Positions 40,150-50,900 of a stretch of 64,000 bases of DNA are shown in pieces. Each line of letters opens with the position of its first letter. Within the stretch, counting starts at the first letter, position 1. The notes beneath the pieces are model-generated. The model saw only the letters and a program-made list of their open reading frames with translations. It made no database searches and was not told where the DNA came from. Source of the DNA: Lacticaseibacillus parakribbianus (lineage in GTDB: Bacteria; Bacillota; Bacilli; Lactobacillales; Lactobacillaceae); assembly GCF_025490915.1 (NCBI RefSeq), contig NZ_JANQBA010000012.1, forward strand, positions 16,538 through 80,537. Reading direction: 5' to 3'. Position numbers and translations under genes: made by a program.

Positions 40150-41096
40150 CAGTTCCCAAGCTCCTTGAGGTAAGCCTCGGATTCCGCCTGGTCGTGCTGC
40201 AGCTGCGCGATCAGCCCGGCGGCCCCATCAAACTTGACCTCGCCGCGCAGGTAGTGCAGCCACTCGACTTGGGTGGCCGCACCGTAGATGTCAGTATTGA
40301 AGTCAAACAGGTTGATTTCAAGCGTCACCGGTCGCCCGGCGCCGAAGGTCACGTTGCGTCCCACCGAGGCCATCCCCGGCACCCAGGCGCCGCGGACCAG
40401 CACCCGCACCACGTAGATGCCGATGCCCGGCAGGCGTTCGGCCGCCGGTGTGTCAATGTTGGCGGTCGGAAAACCAAGCGTCCGCCCCCGCGCCTCGCCG
40501 TGAACAACCGGCCCCGAGGTGCGGTAGGCGTAGCCCAACAGGCCGTTGGCCAAGTCGACATCGCCGGCGTCAAGCGCCTTTCGGATGCGCGTCGATGAGA
40601 TTTTCTGCCCGTCCTGCAGCGCCTCGGGCACCGTCACCACAGCGAAGCGTGCGGCCGCATACGTCGGCAGCGTGGCCATGTTGGCCACCGCTCGCTTGCC
40701 GTAGGTGTAATCGAACCCGGCCACGACCACCGCGGCGTTGAGCCCCACCAGATACTGATCGACAAAGGCCTGCGGAGCAAGCGCCGCGAACTCGGGCGTG
40801 AAGTGGACAAAGTACAGCAGATCCACCCCGCAGTCGGCCATCAAGGCCTCCTTGCGCGGTCGTGGCGACAGGTAGCGAACGCTTGCGGCCGGCACCCCGC
40901 GGTAAATCACCGCAGGGTGAACATCAAAGGTCATCACGGCCAAGGCCAGGCCGCGGCGATCGGCCTCCTGCCTGGCCCGGCGCAGCACCGCCTGGTGACC
41001 CAGGTGAACCCCATCGAAGAAGCCCAAGGCCAGCACCACCGGCTTCTTTGGCCGTAGCGCCGCATCAAGCGGCGGTAAAATATCAAAGACTTTCAT
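40149..41096 (-). CDS. ribF: Bifunctional riboflavin kinase/FAD synthetase
   Basis: 315 aa. FAD synthetase: VLALGFFDGVHLGHQAVLRR. Kinase: GRTLGFPTANIDTPAAERLPG, VRVLVRGAWVPGMASVGRNVT. Makes FMN and FAD. The first codons overlap the end of truB by 14 nt, and the gene is one transcription unit with truB and hemW. Confidence 0.96.
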   Translation of the reverse strand: MKVFDILPPLDAALRPKKPVVLALGFFDGVHLGHQAVLRRARQEADRRGLALAVMTFDVHPAVIYRGVPAASVRYLSPRPRKEALMADCGVDLLYFVHFTPEFAALAPQAFVDQYLVGLNAAVVVAGFDYTYGKRAVANMATLPTYAAARFAVVTVPEALQDGQKISSTRIRKALDAGDVDLANGLLGYAYRTSGPVVHGEARGRTLGFPTANIDTPAAERLPGIGIYVVRVLVRGAWVPGMASVGRNVTFGAGRPVTLEINLFDFNTDIYGAATQVEWLHYLRGEVKFDGAAGLIAQLQHDQAESEAYLKELGN

Positions 41097-42012
41097 TCAT
41101 CGTATCCCCGTTCATCCAAACATTGGCCAAAAACATCACATCCGGGCGGTACAACTCGCCGACCCGGTGGTAAATCGCCTTGAGCGTGGCGCCTTGCATC
41201 AGGGCCAGCTGCGGCGCGGTTTGGCTCAGCAAAAGGGCCTTGCCGTTTTGCACGTCGCCCCACTGCGCCGCCGTCAGGCTGACGCGCGGCACCGTGGGAT
41301 AGGCGTACTCGATTGGCCGCAGGTGAGCCTGGGCCGCCTCAGGGGCAGTCTCTCGCGATAGCGCCCGCAGATCAAGCGTCTGCGCCAGCGTGAAGCCGCC
41401 GCTTTGAGTGCGGGTGAGCTGGCTCATCACCGCCGGCAGCCCCAGCGCCTGACCGACATCCACAGCAAGCGTGCGAATGTAGGTCCCCTTGCTGACCGTG
41501 GCCGTGAAGGTGAAGCTGACGGTGCCGGCCGCTTCGTCGAACACCGGGGCCGCGGTTCGGGTGAACGCGTAGACATGGGCCGCTCGCCGCGGCCGCTCGA
41601 CTTGCTCGCCGTGTCGCGCGTAGTCGTATAGCCGCCGCCCGTTGACCTTGACCGCCGAGTACATCGGCGGAATCTGCACAATATCTCCGGTCAGGCTCGC
41701 CATGGCCGCATCGATGGCGGCTACGTCAAGCGGTGCGACCAGGCGCTGCCGCGCAATCTCGGCCCCGTCGAGGTCCTCGGTTTCGGTTGCGACCCCAAGC
41801 AATACTTCGCCGGTGTAGGTCTTGCCCAGTGCCATCAGCGCCGGGACCGCCTTGGTCGCCGCCCCAAGCGCAATCGGCAACACGCCATCGACGCTCGGGT
41901 CCAGGGTACCGGAGTGGCCGATCCGCCTCATCTGTAGCAGGTACCGCAGCTTGCTGACCACGTCTGCAGAGGTCATGCCGCTGGGTTTGTATACTGGCAA
42001 AATACCGTCCAT
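41083..42012 (-). CDS. truB: tRNA pseudouridine(55) synthase
   Basis: 309 aa from the ATG at 42012 (GGGAGC 8 nt upstream). Catalytic Asp in RIGHSGTLDPSVDGVLPIAL, KTYTGEVLLGVATETEDLDG, and MYSAVKVNGRRLYDYARHGE. Forms pseudouridine 55 in the tRNA T-loop. Preceded by a 230-nt GC-rich gap. Confidence 0.97.
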   Translation of the reverse strand: MDGILPVYKPSGMTSADVVSKLRYLLQMRRIGHSGTLDPSVDGVLPIALGAATKAVPALMALGKTYTGEVLLGVATETEDLDGAEIARQRLVAPLDVAAIDAAMASLTGDIVQIPPMYSAVKVNGRRLYDYARHGEQVERPRRAAHVYAFTRTAAPVFDEAAGTVSFTFTATVSKGTYIRTLAVDVGQALGLPAVMSQLTRTQSGGFTLAQTLDLRALSRETAPEAAQAHLRPIEYAYPTVPRVSLTAAQWGDVQNGKALLLSQTAPQLALMQGATLKAIYHRVGELYRPDVMFLANVWMNGDTMNESL

Positions 42013-42215
42013 ATCATTGCTCCCATCCGGGTCGCCGTGCGACCGCATTCAGTCTATTATACCGTGCCGCGGCCAACGGGCCAAGGGTGCCTGGACTGCC
42101 AGTCCGGCGAGCGGCCGCTGGGCCATGACGGCGTTCGACCGCTGGACGAAGACGGTGTTCGGCCGCCAGAACGCGCGGCCGCCGGCTTTTGCCACCCCCC
42201 GCTTCGCCAGGCCAG

Positions 42216-42244
42216 CAAAAAAAGCCGCACAGCGGCGGCTTTTT
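42216..42244. terminator. Terminator of rbfA
   Basis: AGCCGC...GCGGCT stem with minus-strand T tract (TTTTTTTG) and T5 on the plus strand, bidirectional. Confidence 0.75.
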
Positions 42245-42249
42245 CGTGG

Positions 42250-42594
42250 TTAATCCTTGTGCATTTCGTTGAGCAGCTGATCGATACGCGCCCCGTACTG
42301 AACCGAGGTGTCTTGGACGAAGGTGATCGTCGGCACCTTGAACAGCTTGATGCGCTGCCCGACCTCGCGGCGAATCAGCCCCTGGGCCTTATCCAGGCCG
42401 GCTTGGGTCTCCGCGACGTGCTTGGCGTCGTCTTGCAGGACGCTGTAGTAAACGGTGGCCTCCTGCAAATCGCCGGTCATGCGAACCCCGGTGATGGTGA
42501 CCCCTTGCACCCGCGGATCGTTGACATCCTTGAGCAAAATGTCGTCGATTTCCCGCTGAATCTGCGTTTCAACGCGCCCGATTCGATGTTTCAT
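42250..42594 (-). CDS. rbfA: Ribosome-binding factor A
   Basis: 114 aa, KH-like fold: HRIGRVETQIQREIDDILLK, VNDPRVQGVTITGVRMTGDL, FVQDTSVQYGARIDQLLNEM. Acts in 30S maturation and cold adaptation. Last gene of the rimP-nusA-infB operon. Confidence 0.96.
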   Translation of the reverse strand: MKHRIGRVETQIQREIDDILLKDVNDPRVQGVTITGVRMTGDLQEATVYYSVLQDDAKHVAETQAGLDKAQGLIRREVGQRIKLFKVPTITFVQDTSVQYGARIDQLLNEMHKD

Positions 42595-42634
42595 GTTGCT
42601 ACCTCCGCGGCGATGCGGCCGTTGGCTGCACCGC

Positions 42635-45400
42635 TTACTTGACTGGCACTTCTTCCATCGTGTAGGCCTCGATCTGATCGTCGACCTTGATGTCGTTGTA
42701 GTTCTCGATGGTCAAGCCGAGCTCAAAGCCCATGGTGACCTTCTTGACGTCATCCTTGAAGCGACGTAGCGAGCCGAGCTTGCCTTCGTGAATTACGATG
42801 CCGTCGCGGATCAGGCGAACGCCGGCGTCGCGGGTGATGTACCCGGAGTCGACGAACGCACCGGCCACCGTGCCGATTTTCGACACGTTGATGGTTTCGC
42901 GAACCGTCAGGGAGCCGATGACCTTCTCTTCGAAGGTCGGTTCAAGCATCCCCTTCATCGCGGATTCGATCTCCTCGATGGCCTTGTAAATGACCCGGTG
43001 CAGGCGAATGTCCACGTCGTCGGCGTCGGCCTGTTGCTTGGCCTGAGGCGTCGGCCGAACGTTGAAGCCGATGATGATCGCGTTGGACGCACTGGCCAGG
43101 GTGACGTCGGATTCGTTGATGGCCCCGACGGCCTGGTGAATGATGTTGACGCGAACGCCTTCGACCTCGATCTTGTTGAGCGAGCCGGCCAGTGCCTCGA
43201 CGGAGCCTTGCACGTCACCCTTGATGATGACGTCGACTTCCTTGAGTTGGCCTTCCTTCATGGTCTCAAACAGGTTATCAAGCGTCACGCGGTGCGTTTC
43301 CTGACGAACCTTGTCAAGCGCCCGCTTCGCGCGTTCCTCACCGGCAGCCCGGGCGCTCTTTTCATCGTCGAAGACCACGAACTTATCGGCGGATTGCGGC
43401 ACGTCGTTGAGCCCAGTGATTTCAACCGGCATCGCCGGCACGGCTTCCTTGACGCGACGGCCACGATCGTTGGTCATGACCCGGATGCGCCCGAAGGTGT
43501 TGCCGACCACGACCGGATCGCCGACGTGCAGCGTCCCTTGCTGAACCAGCACGGTGGTGACAGGGCCGCGGCCCTTGTCCAGCTTGGCTTCGATGACCGT
43601 GCCAATCGCTTTTTGCTGTGGGTTGGCCTTGAGCTCCAAGACGTCGGCTTCCAGCAGAATCATTTCGAGCAGCTCGTCGATGTTCTTGCCGAACTTCGCC
43701 GAAATCTGAACGAAAATGGTGTCGCCGCCCCAGTCTTCTGGGATCAGGCCGTACTCGGTGAGCTGTTCCATCACGTGGTTCGGGTTGGCGCCTGGCTTAT
43801 CGATCTTGTTGACCGCCACGATGATCGGCGCATTGGCCGCCTTGGCGTGGTTGATCGCCTCGATGGTCTGCGGCATCACGCCGTCGTCGGCCGCAACCAC
43901 CAGCACGATGATGTCGGTGATGTCGGCCCCCCGCGCCCGCATGTTGGTGAAGGCCGCGTGCCCTGGGGTGTCCAGGAAGGTGATCAGGCGATCGTTCAAG
44001 CGCACCTGGTAGGCCCCGATGTGCTGGGTGATCCCGCCGGCTTCGCCTTCGGTCACGTGGGTGTGACGCAGCTTATCCAACAGCGTCGTCTTCCCGTGGT
44101 CGACGTGGCCCATGATGGTCACAACCGGCGGCCGCGGTGCCTGGTGGTCCTTGTTGTCGGCCTCGGCCTCGAACAGCGTGTCGATGTCGGCGATGTCTTC
44201 GACGACCTTCTCTTCAGCCTCGATGCCGTAGTCGGTCGCGATCAGCTCGATGGCGTCCTTGTCCAGGCTCTGGTTTTGGTTCACCATTACGCCGAGCATG
44301 AAGAGCTTCTTGATGATTTCGGCTGGTTCGCGGTGCAAAATCTTACCCAGGTCCTGGGCGTTCATTCCGACCGTGTAGATCAGTTTTTCTGGCAATGGCC
44401 GCTCCTTACGTTGTGGCATTTCCTTCTTCGGCTGTGCCTGAGCACGACGCTTGTTCTTCTTGTTGCGCCGCTTGTTGAAGGAGTTACCGCGATTGTCGTT
44501 AGATTGCTGTTGACGTCCTTGGAACTGTGGCCGGCTGTGCTCGGCCCGAGCCGCCGGCTTGGCCGGCTGGCTGGTCTGGGCAGCCTGAGCGCGTGGCGCC
44601 TCGGCCGGCTTGGCGACCGGACGCGGTGCCGGCTTCTCGGCAGACTTTTCAGCCTGCTTTTCGGCCTTTTGCTCCTCGCGCCGGCGCCGGGAGTCCTTCA
44701 GTTGCTGAATGAACTTCTCGTCGTTGCCGGCAACCGGCCGCGGATTCGAGTTGGCCTGGGTCGCCCGGCCGGCGCGTGGCCGAGGGCTTGGCGCCCCGTT
44801 GTTGGCGAAACGATCGTTGCGGCGATCGTTGCGCTGGCCGCCTTGGCCCTGGTTCGGCCGCTGACTCTGCTGGCCGCGGTTTTGGTTGCTGCCGCTTTCG
44901 TTGCGACCCTGACCGTTGCGGTTGTCGCGCGGCTGGCCACCGCGGTTTTGACCGCCGCGATTGCCTTGACCTTGGCCGCCTTGGCCCTGCTGGCCGTTTT
45001 GACCGCGGCCCTGACCGCCACCCATCCGCTGACCACGTGCCGGGGCGTTCTTCGGCCGGCGAATGGCCGACTTCGAAATCTTGGTCTTGCCATCGGCGGT
45101 TTTTTGAACCGTGTGGTGGGTCCCAGGCGCCGGCTTCTCGGTTTCGGCCGGCTTGGCCGCCGGTTGCGCCGGGGCAACCTGAGCGGCGGCTGGCTTGGTT
45201 GTAGCAGGCTTGGCCGCGGGTTGGGCCGCCTGCGCCTTGGTTGCGGGGGTCAGACCCGACTTGATGGTCGCCTCTTGCGCCGCGTCGATGGTGGCCATGT
45301 GCGACGAGAAGACAATGCCCTTCGCCTTGGCGGCATCGAGCACCTGCTTGCTTGTGACGTTCAATTCTTTGGCAAATTCATAAACGCGTTTTTTGCCCAT
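42635..45400 (-). CDS. infB: Translation initiation factor IF-2
   Basis: 921 aa. N-terminal IF2_N ([20 protein letters not shown]), a long Gln/Gly/Asn/Arg low-complexity segment (about 130-240), a second IF2_N, then G domain [63 protein letters not shown], and domains II-IV. Delivers initiator tRNA. The disordered middle is longer than in E. coli but within the range for high-GC lactobacilli. Confidence 0.98.
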   Translation of the reverse strand: MGKKRVYEFAKELNVTSKQVLDAAKAKGIVFSSHMATIDAAQEATIKSGLTPATKAQAAQPAAKPATTKPAAAQVAPAQPAAKPAETEKPAPGTHHTVQKTADGKTKISKSAIRRPKNAPARGQRMGGGQGRGQNGQQGQGGQGQGNRGGQNRGGQPRDNRNGQGRNESGSNQNRGQQSQRPNQGQGGQRNDRRNDRFANNGAPSPRPRAGRATQANSNPRPVAGNDEKFIQQLKDSRRRREEQKAEKQAEKSAEKPAPRPVAKPAEAPRAQAAQTSQPAKPAARAEHSRPQFQGRQQQSNDNRGNSFNKRRNKKNKRRAQAQPKKEMPQRKERPLPEKLIYTVGMNAQDLGKILHREPAEIIKKLFMLGVMVNQNQSLDKDAIELIATDYGIEAEEKVVEDIADIDTLFEAEADNKDHQAPRPPVVTIMGHVDHGKTTLLDKLRHTHVTEGEAGGITQHIGAYQVRLNDRLITFLDTPGHAAFTNMRARGADITDIIVLVVAADDGVMPQTIEAINHAKAANAPIIVAVNKIDKPGANPNHVMEQLTEYGLIPEDWGGDTIFVQISAKFGKNIDELLEMILLEADVLELKANPQQKAIGTVIEAKLDKGRGPVTTVLVQQGTLHVGDPVVVGNTFGRIRVMTNDRGRRVKEAVPAMPVEITGLNDVPQSADKFVVFDDEKSARAAGEERAKRALDKVRQETHRVTLDNLFETMKEGQLKEVDVIIKGDVQGSVEALAGSLNKIEVEGVRVNIIHQAVGAINESDVTLASASNAIIIGFNVRPTPQAKQQADADDVDIRLHRVIYKAIEEIESAMKGMLEPTFEEKVIGSLTVRETINVSKIGTVAGAFVDSGYITRDAGVRLIRDGIVIHEGKLGSLRRFKDDVKKVTMGFELGLTIENYNDIKVDDQIEAYTMEEVPVK

Positions 45401-45421
45401 TTCTTCACGCTCCCTTGTTTT

Positions 45422-45721
45422 TTAGGTGAGCAGCTTTAATAGCTTTTTTGCAAAGCCGGTATCGCAAACCGCGATCAGACTCCGCTTAGCGCCGATCGCG
45501 TGCGACAGCTGGCCAGTGGTCAGGCTGTCGACAAGTGGAATCTCGTAAAAGCTACTTTTGTCTGTAAATTTCTTGTGAGTGTTGGCGCTGGCATCGCTGG
45601 CAACCAGGATCAGCTTGGCGCTTTGGTCCCGAATGGCCCCCAGCACGAAGCTCTCCCCGGTCACGAGGCGGTCGGCCCGTTTGGCCAGGCCCAGCAGATT
45701 CAAGGCTTGCTCTTGGGTCAT
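45422..45721 (-). CDS. ylxQ: YlxQ-like L7Ae-family ribosomal protein
   Basis: 99 aa. L7Ae fold: ALNLLGLAKRADRLVTGESF, VLGAIRDQSAKLILVASDAS, LTTGQLSHAIGAKRSLIAVC. Probable RNA (K-turn) binder associated with translation. Overlaps ylxR by 4 nt. Confidence 0.92.
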   Translation of the reverse strand: MTQEQALNLLGLAKRADRLVTGESFVLGAIRDQSAKLILVASDASANTHKKFTDKSSFYEIPLVDSLTTGQLSHAIGAKRSLIAVCDTGFAKKLLKLLT

Positions 45722-46017
45722 TGCTTGTCGCCGAAGAGTTCAAGCCGCGCCTTTTGGTGATCGACATAGGCGAAGAGTTCGTCGTAAAATTCCGGTGCCA
45801 CCTTGATGCCAAAGGCCTTTTCGATGACCTGCTTCTTCTTAGCGGCCTTCACGGCTTCCGGATCCAGGGCAACGTAGGCCCCGCGTCCTTGCGCCTTGCC
45901 GGTCGGGTCGATGGCGACGGTGTCGTCGGCGTTTTTCACGATCCGCACCAGAGATTTCTTGGGGAACATCTCGCCGGTCAACAGGTCCTTGCGAAGCGGG
46001 ATCTTGCGAGTTTTCAT
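45718..46017 (-). CDS. ylxR: YlxR family RNA-binding protein
   Basis: 99 aa. Usual YlxR fold motif KKSLVRIVKNADDTVAIDPTG, KAQGRGAYVALDPEAVKAAK. Conserved between nusA and infB in Firmicutes. May link RNase P or translation to transcription. Confidence 0.9.
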   Translation of the reverse strand: MKTRKIPLRKDLLTGEMFPKKSLVRIVKNADDTVAIDPTGKAQGRGAYVALDPEAVKAAKKKQVIEKAFGIKVAPEFYDELFAYVDHQKARLELFGDKQ

Positions 46018-46029
46018 AGCGTCCTCCTA

Positions 46030-47241
46030 CTACTCGGCATCCGCCGTGTCGGTCTCGGCCGAATCGGCGTCAGCCGCCGCTTCAGCGTCGGTGTCCGCTT
46101 CGGCGTCTTCTGCCGGCGTCGCCGCTGCGGCATCGTCTTCGGCCGCGGCGTCTTGCGCTTCGACGGCCTCATCGGCCTCTTCAAGCTCCTCGTCGTCGAC
46201 GAATTCGACTTCGGATTCCGGCTTGATGTCAATCTTGTAGCCGGTGAGCTTGGCGGCCAGCCGGGCGTTTTGCCCCTTCTTACCGATGGCCAAGGACAGC
46301 TGGTAGTCCGGCACGATGACCGTGCAGGAGCGGTCGTTGTCCTCGTCGTTGAACTGAACGGCGATCACTTGCGCCGGGTTCAAGGCGTTGGCGATGTAAT
46401 CCACCGGGTCCTCTTCCCACTGCACAACGTCCATGTTTTCACCGGACAGCTCGTTGACGACGGCCTGCACCCGGCTCCCCTTGGGCCCGACGGTGGTGCC
46501 GACCGGGTCGACGGAAGGGTTGGTCGACCGCACCGCAATCTTGGTGCGATCGCCGGCCTCACGGGCAATCCCCGCGATTTCGACGACGCCCTGGAAAATC
46601 TCCGGGACTTCCTGTTCGAACAGGCGCTTCACCAGGCCGGGGTTGGTACGGGAGACGAAGACCTGAGGGCCCTTGCTGGTGTTTTCGACCTTGGAGACGA
46701 AAACCTTGATGCGGTCGTGGGCCTCGTAGTGCTCGTTGGGCATCTGATCTTGCTTGCCCAAGACGGCCTCGATCTTGCCGAGGTTGACGTAGATGAACTT
46801 GTTGTCGCGTCGCTCCACCTGGCCGGTCATGATTTCGTCTTCGTACTGGGAGTACTCGTCAAAAATAATGCTGCGTTCGGCTTCACGCACCCGCTGCATG
46901 ATCACCTGCTTGGCGGTTTGGGCCGCGATGCGGCCGAAGTCACGCGGCGTGACCTCGAAGCGAATCTCGTCGCCGACCTCGTAGGCGCGGTTGATTTCAA
47001 GCGCGTCCTTCAGGCCCACTTCAAGGCGGGAGTCAAAGACCTGCTCCGTCACTTCCTTGACGGCGTAAACGTGAATATCGCCCTTCTTGGGGTCGAAGTT
47101 GACCTCGACGTTTTGGGCCTGGTTGTAGTTGCGCTTGTACGCAGAAACCAGGGCCGCCTCAAGCGCCTCGATCACGACCTCTTTTTTGACGCCCTTCTCT
47201 TGCTCAAGCGCATCGAGGGCTTCGATCATTTCCTTAGACAT
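46030..47241 (-). CDS. nusA: Transcription elongation/termination factor NusA
   Basis: 403 aa. N-terminal RNAP-binding region, S1 domain (EDEIMTGQVERRDNKFIYVN), two KH domains (RTKIAVRSTNPSVDPVGTTV, GPKGSRVQAVVNELSGENMD). C-terminus ends in a 60-residue acidic low-complexity tail (residues about 345-403). Firmicute NusA lacks the E. coli acidic repeats, so the tail is lineage specific. Confidence 0.97.
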   Translation of the reverse strand: MSKEMIEALDALEQEKGVKKEVVIEALEAALVSAYKRNYNQAQNVEVNFDPKKGDIHVYAVKEVTEQVFDSRLEVGLKDALEINRAYEVGDEIRFEVTPRDFGRIAAQTAKQVIMQRVREAERSIIFDEYSQYEDEIMTGQVERRDNKFIYVNLGKIEAVLGKQDQMPNEHYEAHDRIKVFVSKVENTSKGPQVFVSRTNPGLVKRLFEQEVPEIFQGVVEIAGIAREAGDRTKIAVRSTNPSVDPVGTTVGPKGSRVQAVVNELSGENMDVVQWEEDPVDYIANALNPAQVIAVQFNDEDNDRSCTVIVPDYQLSLAIGKKGQNARLAAKLTGYKIDIKPESEVEFVDDEELEEADEAVEAQDAAAEDDAAAATPAEDAEADTDAEAAADADSAETDTADAE

Positions 47242-47277
47242 GTTGTTCCTTCCTTTACAGCGCGTTCGCGCGATTTG

Positions 47278-47751
47278 CTAGAATTCAATCGCCAGGCGGG
47301 CGTTGGCGATGTTTGGTCGCGCAAAGACCTGCGTGTGCTTGCGTCCCTTGTCCTTGAGCTCAAGGGTCAGGGAGTCTTCGGTCAACGCCTTGAGCGTGCC
47401 TTCGAACACCTTCTTGCCGTTGAGCTTGGTGAACAGCGAAATGTGAATGTAGTCATTCACCGCGTTTTGGTAATCCACTTCGGTTTTGAGTGGCCGCTCG
47501 GCGCCGGGACTTGAGACCTCCAGGAAGTAGGCCTGCGGAATCGGGTCGGGCTCTGTTTGGTCGAGTTTTTCAGACAGGGCCTCGGAGACCATGACGCACT
47601 CGTTGAGCGTGATGCCCCCCGGCTTGTCGATGTACACGCGCAGGTACCAGCTGCCGCCTTCCTTCACGAATTCAAGGTCGGCGAGCGAAAATTGGTGTTC
47701 GGCTAGGATCGGATCAACGATTGCAGTGACTGCTTCAACAACCGTGCTCAA
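47278..47751 (-). CDS. rimP: Ribosome maturation factor RimP
   Basis: 157 aa from a TTG at 47751 (AAAGGGGGA 5 nt upstream); the longer frame reaching 47826 crosses a terminator hairpin. [24 protein letters not shown] start ([20 protein letters not shown]), [40 protein letters not shown]. Needed for 30S maturation. First gene of the operon. Confidence 0.95.
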   Translation of the reverse strand: MSTVVEAVTAIVDPILAEHQFSLADLEFVKEGGSWYLRVYIDKPGGITLNECVMVSEALSEKLDQTEPDPIPQAYFLEVSSPGAERPLKTEVDYQNAVNDYIHISLFTKLNGKKVFEGTLKALTEDSLTLELKDKGRKHTQVFARPNIANARLAIEF

Positions 47752-47800
47752 GCTTTTTCCCCCTTTCACCCCAAGCGACTGGTCACCCGGGGACCTCCAA

Positions 47801-47828
47801 TAAAAAGAGTGAGCATTTCTGCTCACTC
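47801..47828 (-). terminator. Intrinsic terminator in the rimP leader
   Basis: Perfect 9-bp stem GAGTGAGCA/TGCTCACTC, 4-nt loop, minus-strand TTTTTATT. It sits between a promoter-like sequence (47885-47857) and rimP, about 50 bp before the start, so either polC terminator or attenuator of the rimP-nusA-infB operon. Confidence 0.8.
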
Positions 47829-47856
47829 CCTTCCGAGGATTTAATTCACTACTAAT

Positions 47857-47885
47857 AATGTATCACGAACCCCGCCAAAACGCAA
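47857..47885 (-). promoter_or_regulatory. Promoter of the rimP-nusA-infB operon
   Basis: Minus strand: TTGCGT (47885-47880), 17 bp, TACATT (47862-47857) with extended TG. It would start transcription upstream of the terminator-like hairpin at 47801-47828. Confidence 0.5.
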
Positions 47886-47933
47886 CGGTGAATGTCAAGT
47901 TATTCGCCCTGACACCACCTCGGGGCGACTGGG

Positions 47934-50900
47934 CTAAAACAGGCTGTCAAACAGGGACAGCTGGTTCTCGTCGGGCATCGCGTCCAGCACGTGGTTCTCC
48001 GTCATGTAGTCGATCAAGGTCTTGGAGACCTTGCCGCGGTTGGCGAGGTCCTCCTTGGACAGGAACGGCTTCTCCTCTCGGGCGGAGACAATCTGCTTAG
48101 CGACGTTATCGCCCAGCCCCGGCACCGCGCGGAACGGCGCCAGCAGCGTGTGGTCGTCGACGATGGTGAAGTCGTGGGCGTCGGACTTTTCCACGTCCAC
48201 CATCTTGATCTTGAAGCCGCGCTCGAGGCACTCGTTGGCGATTTCGAGAATCGTCAAGAGGCTCTTCTCCTTGGCCGAGGCGTCGTTGCCAAGGTCTGTG
48301 ATCGCCTTCATCGCGGCCTTGACCGCGTCCTTGCCGTGACTCATGGCGGCCAGATCGAAGTCCTCGGCTCGCACCGAGAAGTAGGCCGCGTAGTACACCA
48401 GCGGCAGGTAAACCTTGAACCACGCAATGCGCAGTCCCATCAGGTCGTATGCCGCGGCGTGGGCCTTTGGGAACATGTACTTGATTTTCAGGCACGAGTC
48501 GATGTACCAGTCCGGCACGTTCTCGTTGTCGCGCATCGCCTGCTGCCAGTCGTCGGAAATCCCGCGGCCCTTTCTGACGTGCTCCATGATGTTGAAGGCC
48601 ATGGATTCGTCCATGCCCCAGTGAATCAGGTCCATCATGATGTTGTCACGGCAGCCGATCACTTCCTTGATGGTGACGACGCCTTGCTGAATCAGCTCCT
48701 CGGCGTTGCCCAGCCACACGTCGGTGCCGTGGGACAGGCCGGAAATCTGAAGCAGCTCGGAGAACTTGGCCGGGTGGGTCTCCTCAAGCATCCCCCGCAC
48801 GAAGCGGGTCCCAAACTCCGGCACCCCGAGGGTCCCGGTTTTGGAAAAAATCTGCTCGGGCGTCACGTTCAAGATGTCGGGGCTTGAAAACAGCGACATC
48901 ACGCCGGGGTCGTCCATCGGAATCGACTTTGGATCGATGCCGGACAGGTCCTGGAGCATGCGGATCATGGTCGGGTCATCGTGGCCCAGCACATCCATCT
49001 TCAAGATGTTGTCGTGGATCGAGTGGAAATCAAAGTGGGTGGTCATCCACGCGGCGTTTTGGTCGTCGGCCGGGTACTGAATCGGCGAGAAGTCGTAGAT
49101 GTCCTTGTCGGCCGGCACGATTAGGATGCCGGCCGGGTGCTGGCCGGTGGTTCGCTTGACGCCGGTCGCCCCCTTGGCCAGCCGGTCGATTTCGGCACCG
49201 CGCAGCATCTGGCCGGTGTCACGCTCGTAGGCCTTGACGTAGCCATAAGCGGTTTTATCCGCCACGGTGCCGATGGTGCCGGCGCGAAAGGCGTGGTCCT
49301 CGCCGAACAGCACCTTGATGTAGTTGTGGGCCACCGGCTGGTAGTCACCGGAGAAGTTCAGATCGATATCCGGCACCTTGTCGCCGTGGAAGCCCAGGAA
49401 GGTTTCGAAGGGAATATCTTGGCCGTCCTTGACCATTTCGGTGCCGCAATCCGGGCAGTTCTTGTCCGGCAGGTCAAAGCCCGAGCCGTACTCGCCCTTG
49501 GTGAAGAACTCGCTGTGCTGGCACTGGGGGCAGCGATAGTGCGGCGGCAGCGGGTTGATCTCGGTGATGCCAGACATCGTCGCGGCCAAACTTGAGCCGA
49601 CGGACCCCCGGGAGCCAACCAGGTAGCCGTCCTTGTTGGACTTGAGCACCAGTTGCTGGGCGATGTTGTAGATCACCGAGAAACCGTTGCCGATGATGCT
49701 TTTCATCTCCTTGTCCAGCCGCTTTTGCACGATTTCCGGCAGCGGATCGCCGTACAGGCGGTGGGCGGTTCGCATCACGTCGTTGGTCAGGTTCTCCTCG
49801 ACGCCGGGAATTTCAGGCGTGTAGAGCTTGTCCTTAACCGGGGTGATGTCACCGTCGACCCAATCGGCGACCAGGTGGGTGTTGTCGACCACCAGCTTGT
49901 GGGCGACGTCTTGACCCAGCCAGGCAAAATCGTCCAGCATCTCCTGGGTGGAGCGGAAGTGAACGTCCGGTAGGCTGTGGCGGTTCAGCGGGTTGGCCCC
50001 GCCTTGGCTGTGAATCAGGATCTTGCGGTAGATCGCATCGGTTTTGTCCAGGTAATGGGCATCGCCGGTCGCCACCACCGGAATGTCGAGCTCGGCGCCG
50101 ATCTGGATGATTTTGGTGATGATATCCTTGAGGTGGGCCTCGCCTTGAATCAGCTCGGCCTCCCGCAGCGGCAGATAGTTGGCCAGCGGCTGGACCTCCA
50201 GGTAGTCGTAGAACCGGGCCCGTTCAAGCGCCTCGGCGTAACCCTTTTGCATCATCGCGGTGAACACGTCGCCGCTTGCGCAGGCCGAGCCGACAATCAG
50301 GCCCTCCCGCAGCTTCTGCAGGCGGCTGCGCGGCACTCGCGGCATCCGGTAGTAGGTTTCGACGTTGCTCATCGACACCAGCTTGAACAGATTCTTGAGC
50401 CCCGCCTGGGTTTTGGCCAAGATCACGGCGTGGCTGGGCCGGCTTTGCTGCCAGGCGTTGCCGGCCCCGACGCGGTCGTTGAGCTGATCCAGCCGCGTCA
50501 TGCCGTAAGTTTCGGCCGCCTCTTTCTCCAAGGCGTACATCAGGTAGCCGGTGGCCTCCGCGTCGGCGTTGGCCCGGTGGTGGTGCTCCAGCGAAATCTT
50601 GTAGGCGCGGGTCAGCGTGTCCAGTTTGTGGTTCTTGCGCTCCGGGTGCAGCATGCGCGACAGCTCCAGGGTGTCGATCACCGGGTTTTGAATCTTGTCC
50701 TCGTTGAGCCGTTGGTAGGCCGCATTCAAAAACCCGACGTCGAAGGTGACGTTGTGGCCGCACATGATGCTGCCGTCGCAAAAATCGCGGAACAGGTGAA
50801 GCACCGCTTCCTCGGTTTTGGAGCCACGCACCATGTCATCGGTGATGTTGGTCAGGTTGATGGTGGTTTCAGACAGCGCAAAGCCCGGGTCGATCATCTG

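Noticed and set aside
44890..45070. Repetitive DNA in infB as a mobile or satellite element
   Set aside because: It encodes the Gln/Gly/Asn-rich disordered segment of IF-2 in frame; ordinary low complexity.
47278..47826. Longer rimP start at 47826
   Set aside because: It would begin inside the terminator hairpin; the TTG at 47751 has a proper ribosome site and gives the usual family length.
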